Origin: Candidatus Desulforudis audaxviator MP104C
GTDB taxonomy: Bacteria > Bacillota > Desulfotomaculia > Desulfotomaculales > Desulforudaceae
Reading direction: 5' to 3'
Assembly (NCBI RefSeq): GCF_000018425.1
Contig: NC_010424.1
Span: forward strand, 1,504,501-1,568,500
Length of the DNA: 64,000 nt
A model generated the notes under the pieces. The model did not search any database. It had not been told where the DNA came from and saw nothing but the letters and a program-made list of their open reading frames with translations. Position numbers and translations under genes: made by a program. Shown piece by piece: positions 60,467 through 64,000 of this stretch. Numbering within the stretch: position 1 is the stretch's first letter; every line of letters begins with the position of its first letter.

Positions 60467-61783
60467 TTATTTTTCGGCCTCGGTCGACTCCTGTCCCACA
60501 ATTTCGGCATTAGCCACCAACAGATCAACCGCTTTGTCACGCTTGATCGCCGTCCGAATGGAATCGAGGTCATTGCGCTGTTCCAGTATTTCCCGCAGCC
60601 GGTCCGCCTCCAACCGGTAGAATTCGGCCATCTTTGCCAGTTCGGCGTCCACCTCTTCTTCGGTGGCTTCCAGGCCCTCAACCTCGGCGATGCGGTCAAT
60701 AACCAACTCCTTTTTCAGGGATTCCTCGGCCCGGGGTCTGATATCGGCTCGCATTGACTCTTCGGTCTGGTTGGTAAGTTTAAAGAAGTCTTCTTTAGTC
60801 ATGCCCTGTTCGATTACCGGACGCAGGACCTCTTCCATCATAGTTTCCAGCCGGGCGTCCACCATGCTCGCCGGAACTTCGACCTCGGCGCCGGCCACCG
60901 CCTCGGAAATCAGGGCATTACGCATGACGTACTCGATTTTTTTCTCCGCGGCGTTCTCCAGCTTCTTTCTGGTCTCGGCCCGCAGCGCCTCCAGGGTGTC
61001 GTGTTCGCTCACATCCTTGGCGAACTCGTCGTCCAGGTCCGCCAACTCCTTGCGTTTGATCTCCTTCACCGTGACCGTGATCAACGCTTCCTTGCCGGCC
61101 ACTTCCTTGTTGGGGAAGTCCTCGGGGATGGAAAGCGGAATCTCGCGGGTCTCTCCGGTCGACATTCCCACGAGGTGTGCGTCGAAGTCCTTCGCTACGA
61201 AGCCTTTGCCGACCTCCACGGACCGGTCGGTAGCGGAACCGCCCGCGAAAGGTTCCCCGTTGATGGTGCCCTCGTAATCGATGGTGATGATGTCACCCAT
61301 CTCCACCGTACCCTCTTCGATCGTCACCAGCTTGGCGTAGCGGTTCCGGAGTTTCTCCAGTTCTTCATCGACTTCACTATCGGAAACCTCGGCTACCTGC
61401 CTCTCCACCTTGAGGTTCTTGTACTCTCCCAGTACCACCTCGGGTTTGACGTCCACCTGAATTTTGAGGATGACCGGTTTACCCTCTTCCAACTGCACTA
61501 CGTCCACCTCCGGCTGGGAAACCGGCTGGATACCGGTATCCGCAACCGCCTCCAGGTAAGCCCTTGGGATTAGCTGTTCCATGGCTTCTTCATACAGGGA
61601 CTGCTTGCCGTAGAAGCGCTCAAATACCGGCCGCGGGGCCTTTCCGGGTCGGAAGCCGGGAATGTTCGCTTTGCGCACCAGCTTGCGGTAGGCCTGGTTC
61701 AAGACCTCATCAAGCCGCTCCGGCTCGACTTCCACCTGCAGTTCCACCCTGTTCTTGTCGATTTTTTCAGCCGACGCTTTCAT
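60467..61783 (-). CDS. tig: Trigger factor
   Basis: A 438-residue ribosome-bound chaperone and prolyl isomerase. Ribosome-binding signature GFRPGKAPRPVFERFYG (residues about 43-59), PPIase domain (GDIITIDYEGTINGEPFAGG) and helical arms at the C-terminus. It meets nascent chains at the exit tunnel. It heads the tig-clpP-clpX block; the AT-rich gap upstream (61784-62031) is shared with the divergent methyltransferase gene. Confidence 0.97.
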   Translation of the reverse strand: MKASAEKIDKNRVELQVEVEPERLDEVLNQAYRKLVRKANIPGFRPGKAPRPVFERFYGKQSLYEEAMEQLIPRAYLEAVADTGIQPVSQPEVDVVQLEEGKPVILKIQVDVKPEVVLGEYKNLKVERQVAEVSDSEVDEELEKLRNRYAKLVTIEEGTVEMGDIITIDYEGTINGEPFAGGSATDRSVEVGKGFVAKDFDAHLVGMSTGETREIPLSIPEDFPNKEVAGKEALITVTVKEIKRKELADLDDEFAKDVSEHDTLEALRAETRKKLENAAEKKIEYVMRNALISEAVAGAEVEVPASMVDARLETMMEEVLRPVIEQGMTKEDFFKLTNQTEESMRADIRPRAEESLKKELVIDRIAEVEGLEATEEEVDAELAKMAEFYRLEADRLREILEQRNDLDSIRTAIKRDKAVDLLVANAEIVGQESTEAEK

Positions 61784-62031
61784 TAAATTGGAACGCCTCC
61801 TCTAATAATTCCGAAGCCTGTTTGCCTGCTCGGGTTTCTTCCAATACTAAATATAACTCTTTCGGATGTAAAGTTTACATAAAGCAAAACACCAGGGGGA
61901 AGTCCCTAACCCTGGTAGGCAGAGCATATTATAGCACGCCGGTTTCCCGAAAGGCAAGCAAGGAAATTGTTGGCCCCTGGCGAAACAAATGGTTGGCCCA
62001 TAATACTATTCAGCAAAAGGTGTGTTCAGTA

Positions 62032-62892
62032 TTGGAGTTTCGTGAAGGAGAACTGGTCATTTTCCTCGACCACCAGGAACGGAGTTTTGTACAGCGCCTG
62101 CACCCGCAGGGGAAACTGCAGACCCACCGGGGATTTGTGCCTCACGCGGACGTCATCGGCTGCGTGCCCGGAACGGCATTCGTTACGACCAAGGGTAAGG
62201 AGTTGTTCGCCTTCCGGCCCACCCTGGTGGACTTCACCATGAATATGCCGCGCAAGAGCGGGATCATCTATCCCAAAGATACGGCGTATATCCTTCTCTG
62301 GGCCGATGTCCGCCCGGGCGGCAGGGTCGTCGCGGGCGGGGTGGGCAGCGGGGCGCTGCTGCTGGCCCTGGCCAGCCAAGTGGGCGCTTCGGGCTTCGTC
62401 TGGGGTTATGACGTCCGGCAGGACATGCTTGACTTCGCCGCCGCGAATCTGCGCCAGTTCCTCGGCGACCATCCGGCGAATACGGAGTTCAAGCTGGGAA
62501 ACGTATATGAGAACATTGACGAGCGGGATGTGGACAGTGTAATCTTGGACGTGCCCGAACCCTGGCAGGCCGTGGAGCCGTCCGCCCTAGCCCTGAAACC
62601 GGGCGGAATTATCATCGCCTACATGCCGACGATCAGACAGGCCGAAAGCTTCACCGGCGCCCTGCGCGGCAGTAACCGGTTCGGTCTGGTGCAGACGGTT
62701 GAGATTCTGGTCCGCGACTGGCACATCCGGGAGCGGAGTGTGCGGCCCAATCACCGGATGGTGGGGCATACTGGATTTCTGACGGTGGCCCGAAGAATCG
62801 TACGGCCGGAGGGACAGGCACCGCCGGAGGATCCGCCCACCGAGCCGGAAAGCGAAAGAGGCGCACCGTTCCCCAAAGAGACTCAAGACTAA
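62032..62892 (+). CDS. tRNA (adenine-N1)-methyltransferase, TrmI family
   Basis: A 286-residue SAM methyltransferase with an N-terminal beta domain, then YPKDTAYILLWADVRPGGRVVAGGVGSG in place of the family's KDxxxI...PG motif, the VWGYDVRQDMLDFAAANL motif and ILDVPEPWQAVEPS catalytic region (DxPxPW). It should make m1A58 (or 57/58) in the tRNA T-loop. The last 25 residues are Pro/Glu-rich. The TTG at 62032 follows AAAAGG; a much longer frame back to 61564 overlaps tig and is not believed. Divergent from tig. Confidence 0.85.
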   Translation: MEFREGELVIFLDHQERSFVQRLHPQGKLQTHRGFVPHADVIGCVPGTAFVTTKGKELFAFRPTLVDFTMNMPRKSGIIYPKDTAYILLWADVRPGGRVVAGGVGSGALLLALASQVGASGFVWGYDVRQDMLDFAAANLRQFLGDHPANTEFKLGNVYENIDERDVDSVILDVPEPWQAVEPSALALKPGGIIIAYMPTIRQAESFTGALRGSNRFGLVQTVEILVRDWHIRERSVRPNHRMVGHTGFLTVARRIVRPEGQAPPEDPPTEPESERGAPFPKETQD

Positions 62893-62940
62893 CGGCAACA
62901 CCACGGCCGGGGAAACCCCCTGGAACCTTGATGATCTTAG

Positions 62941-62970
62941 TTGCATTATATCATTCATAATATTTATAAT
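62941..62970 (+). promoter_or_regulatory. Promoter candidate of the Crp/Fnr gene
   Basis: TTGCAT (62941-62946), an 18-base spacer and a perfect TATAAT (62965-62970) lie in a 50-base AT-rich block, the most AT-rich stretch in the window. The start site would be about 40 bases before the coding region. Several overlapping TATATA elements make the exact hexamers uncertain. Confidence 0.5.
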
Positions 62971-63017
62971 TATTATACTATTATATATACAAGGTGACAA
63001 ACCGGAGGTAATGAAAG

Positions 63018-63725
63018 TTGCTGGATTACTGTGATGCGGTGAATCATCCGACCGGGTTCCTTTTCGACGAAAAGGAACTCCTCATTTCCGAGGAAGAAAA
63101 AGAACTGCTTCGTCGCGCCGGACGGACGCTCTCCTATCCCCGGGGCCAGATCATTTTTGCGGTGGGAGACAACGCCGATCAGGTTTATCTGCTTGAACGA
63201 GGCTGGGTAAGAATATACCGCCTGGACTTCGAGGGGCGGAAAATCACCGTTGGGGCAATGCGTAATCCCGGTGAACTGATGGGCCTTTCGGAGGCGCTTT
63301 ATGAAGGGGAACGGACCTGCTTCGCGGAGGCCGTTACCGATGTCGTCATGGTGAAACTGAACCGGACCAGTTTTCTGCAAATCTTGAAACACAACCAGAA
63401 TTTAGCCCTAAAGGTGGCTAGCCTGCTCGGCGTCCGGATGCGCGAAGCGGAAAGCAAAATCCACGAACTGGTGTCCATGCAGGTGCCCGGGCGTTTGGCA
63501 TTGCTGCTTTTGAAGATGGGAGAACGAAACGGCCATACGTCAAGCGACGGAATTCAGGTCAACCTGCGCCTGACCCACGAGGAAATCGCATCCATGATCG
63601 GCACGACGCGTCAGACAGTCACCCAGACCTTGAACCTCTTTAAGAAAGAAAAAAGCATTAAAACCCGCGGCCGCATGATCATCATTCTCGACTGCCGGAA
63701 ATTGGCCCGCTGGATTCACTCCTGA
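63018..63725 (+). CDS. Crp/Fnr-family transcriptional regulator
   Basis: A 235-residue regulator: cyclic-nucleotide-binding beta-roll (about residues 30-130; FAVGDNADQVYLLERGWVRIY, GELMGLSEALYEGER), dimer helix, and a C-terminal winged helix with recognition region LTHEEIASMIGTTRQTVTQTL. Only three Cys residues, not in the FNR iron-sulfur arrangement, so the sensor is not an FNR-type cluster. The ligand and targets are unknown. The TTG start has GGAGGT 9 bases upstream. Confidence 0.88.
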   Translation: MLDYCDAVNHPTGFLFDEKELLISEEEKELLRRAGRTLSYPRGQIIFAVGDNADQVYLLERGWVRIYRLDFEGRKITVGAMRNPGELMGLSEALYEGERTCFAEAVTDVVMVKLNRTSFLQILKHNQNLALKVASLLGVRMREAESKIHELVSMQVPGRLALLLLKMGERNGHTSSDGIQVNLRLTHEEIASMIGTTRQTVTQTLNLFKKEKSIKTRGRMIIILDCRKLARWIHS

Positions 63726-63799
63726 CGGGGAGTACGCTTCTTTAGACTAAAGTTGTACCGCCGGGGTGAAGACTTGAGAACAAACTTCACCAGACTGCC

Positions 63800-64000
63800 C
63801 TAAAAACCCTTGATCTTTACGTGCGCCGTTTCCGTCAGCAGACCGTCGATGAGTTTCTGCATTGCCGCCTCGTGACCCTTGGGCACGGCAACATAAAACG
63901 GAATCCAGGTCCCGTCCTTATCTTTTGCAGTTCCGAAAGCCTTCAATTTATTCCTGGTACGCTCGGTATCAAACTTGTCCGGGGTTTTGGCCTCTCCGTT
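63800..64000 (-). CDS. Unrecognised protein, C-terminal part only
   Basis: The last 66 codons of a minus-strand gene enter from the right edge: NGEAKTPDKFDTERTRNKLK, TWIPFYVAVPKGHEAAMQKL and the end THV-type TETAHVKIKGF. It is Lys-rich and has no recognisable motif. The frame is open to the edge and the stop is at 63802-63800, 75 bases from the convergent regulator stop. Family cannot be named from this piece. Confidence 0.5.
   Translation of the reverse strand, partial: NGEAKTPDKFDTERTRNKLKAFGTAKDKDGTWIPFYVAVPKGHEAAMQKLIDGLLTETAHVKIKGF

Noticed and set aside
61564-62031. Extension of the tRNA methyltransferase frame upstream to 442 codons
   Set aside because: It runs antisense through the start of tig and across the shared promoter region; no homologue has such an N-terminus.

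Overview
The window reads as chromosome of a high-GC, endospore-forming anaerobic member of the Clostridia, most like the Desulfotomaculum/Pelotomaculum/Desulforudis group. That placement is inference from gene content: sigE, sigG, spoIIGA, spoIIR, spoVD, spoIVFA, spoIVFB and lonB, MinE beside MinD, a meso-DAP type MurE (DNPR motif), and a sequence rich in TTG and GTG starts. Almost everything from about 2 kb to 61.8 kb is on the minus strand, so the gene order below is given in transcription order (right to left).

Region A (61.8-53.6 kb): a proteostasis block, tig-clpP-clpX-lonB-lon, ending in a small unrecognised gene. Left of it a solute-binding-protein gene runs on the plus strand, divergent from valS. 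Region B (52.4-45.4 kb): valS, folC, a Na+/Ca2+-exchanger family protein, RidA, a small membrane protein, Maf and RadC. Region C (44.7-37.5 kb): the rod-shape and division-site block mreB-mreC-mreD-mrdA-minC-minD-minE, a strong terminator, then rodA. MinC is only its C-terminal domain. Region D (37.5-28.2 kb): a methyltransferase, spoIVFA, spoIVFB, two linked radical-SAM genes, RNase G, rplU-rpmA with their own promoter and a leader RNA candidate, a MetE-like protein and a PHP phosphatase.

Region E (28.2-26.2 kb) is the only clearly mobile patch. The first part of an ISLre2/UPF0236 transposase gene is cut off by a TnpB-family gene that is followed by an omega-RNA-like right end. This TnpB keeps the RuvC-I Asp and RuvC-II Glu but has Asn/His where RuvC-III normally carries Asp, so it may be nuclease-dead or have a shifted active site.

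Region F (25.9-1.9 kb) is a very complete dcw cluster: mraZ-rsmH-ftsL-spoVD-murE-murF-mraY-murD-ftsW-murG-murC-murB-murA-ftsQ-two DUF881 genes-sbp-ftsZ. The sporulation sigma genes follow (spoIIGA-sigE, then sigG-spoIIR-ylmC/ymxH). Peptidoglycan precursor synthesis, the divisome and the mother-cell/forespore sigma switch are thus physically linked. No ftsA is present between ftsQ and ftsZ. The mraZ promoter carries four 10-bp-phased MraZ boxes. The left end holds a zinc-ribbon FmdB-like gene and a partial MBL-fold RNA-nuclease-type gene; the right end holds a tRNA m1A methyltransferase, a Crp/Fnr regulator and a partial unknown gene.
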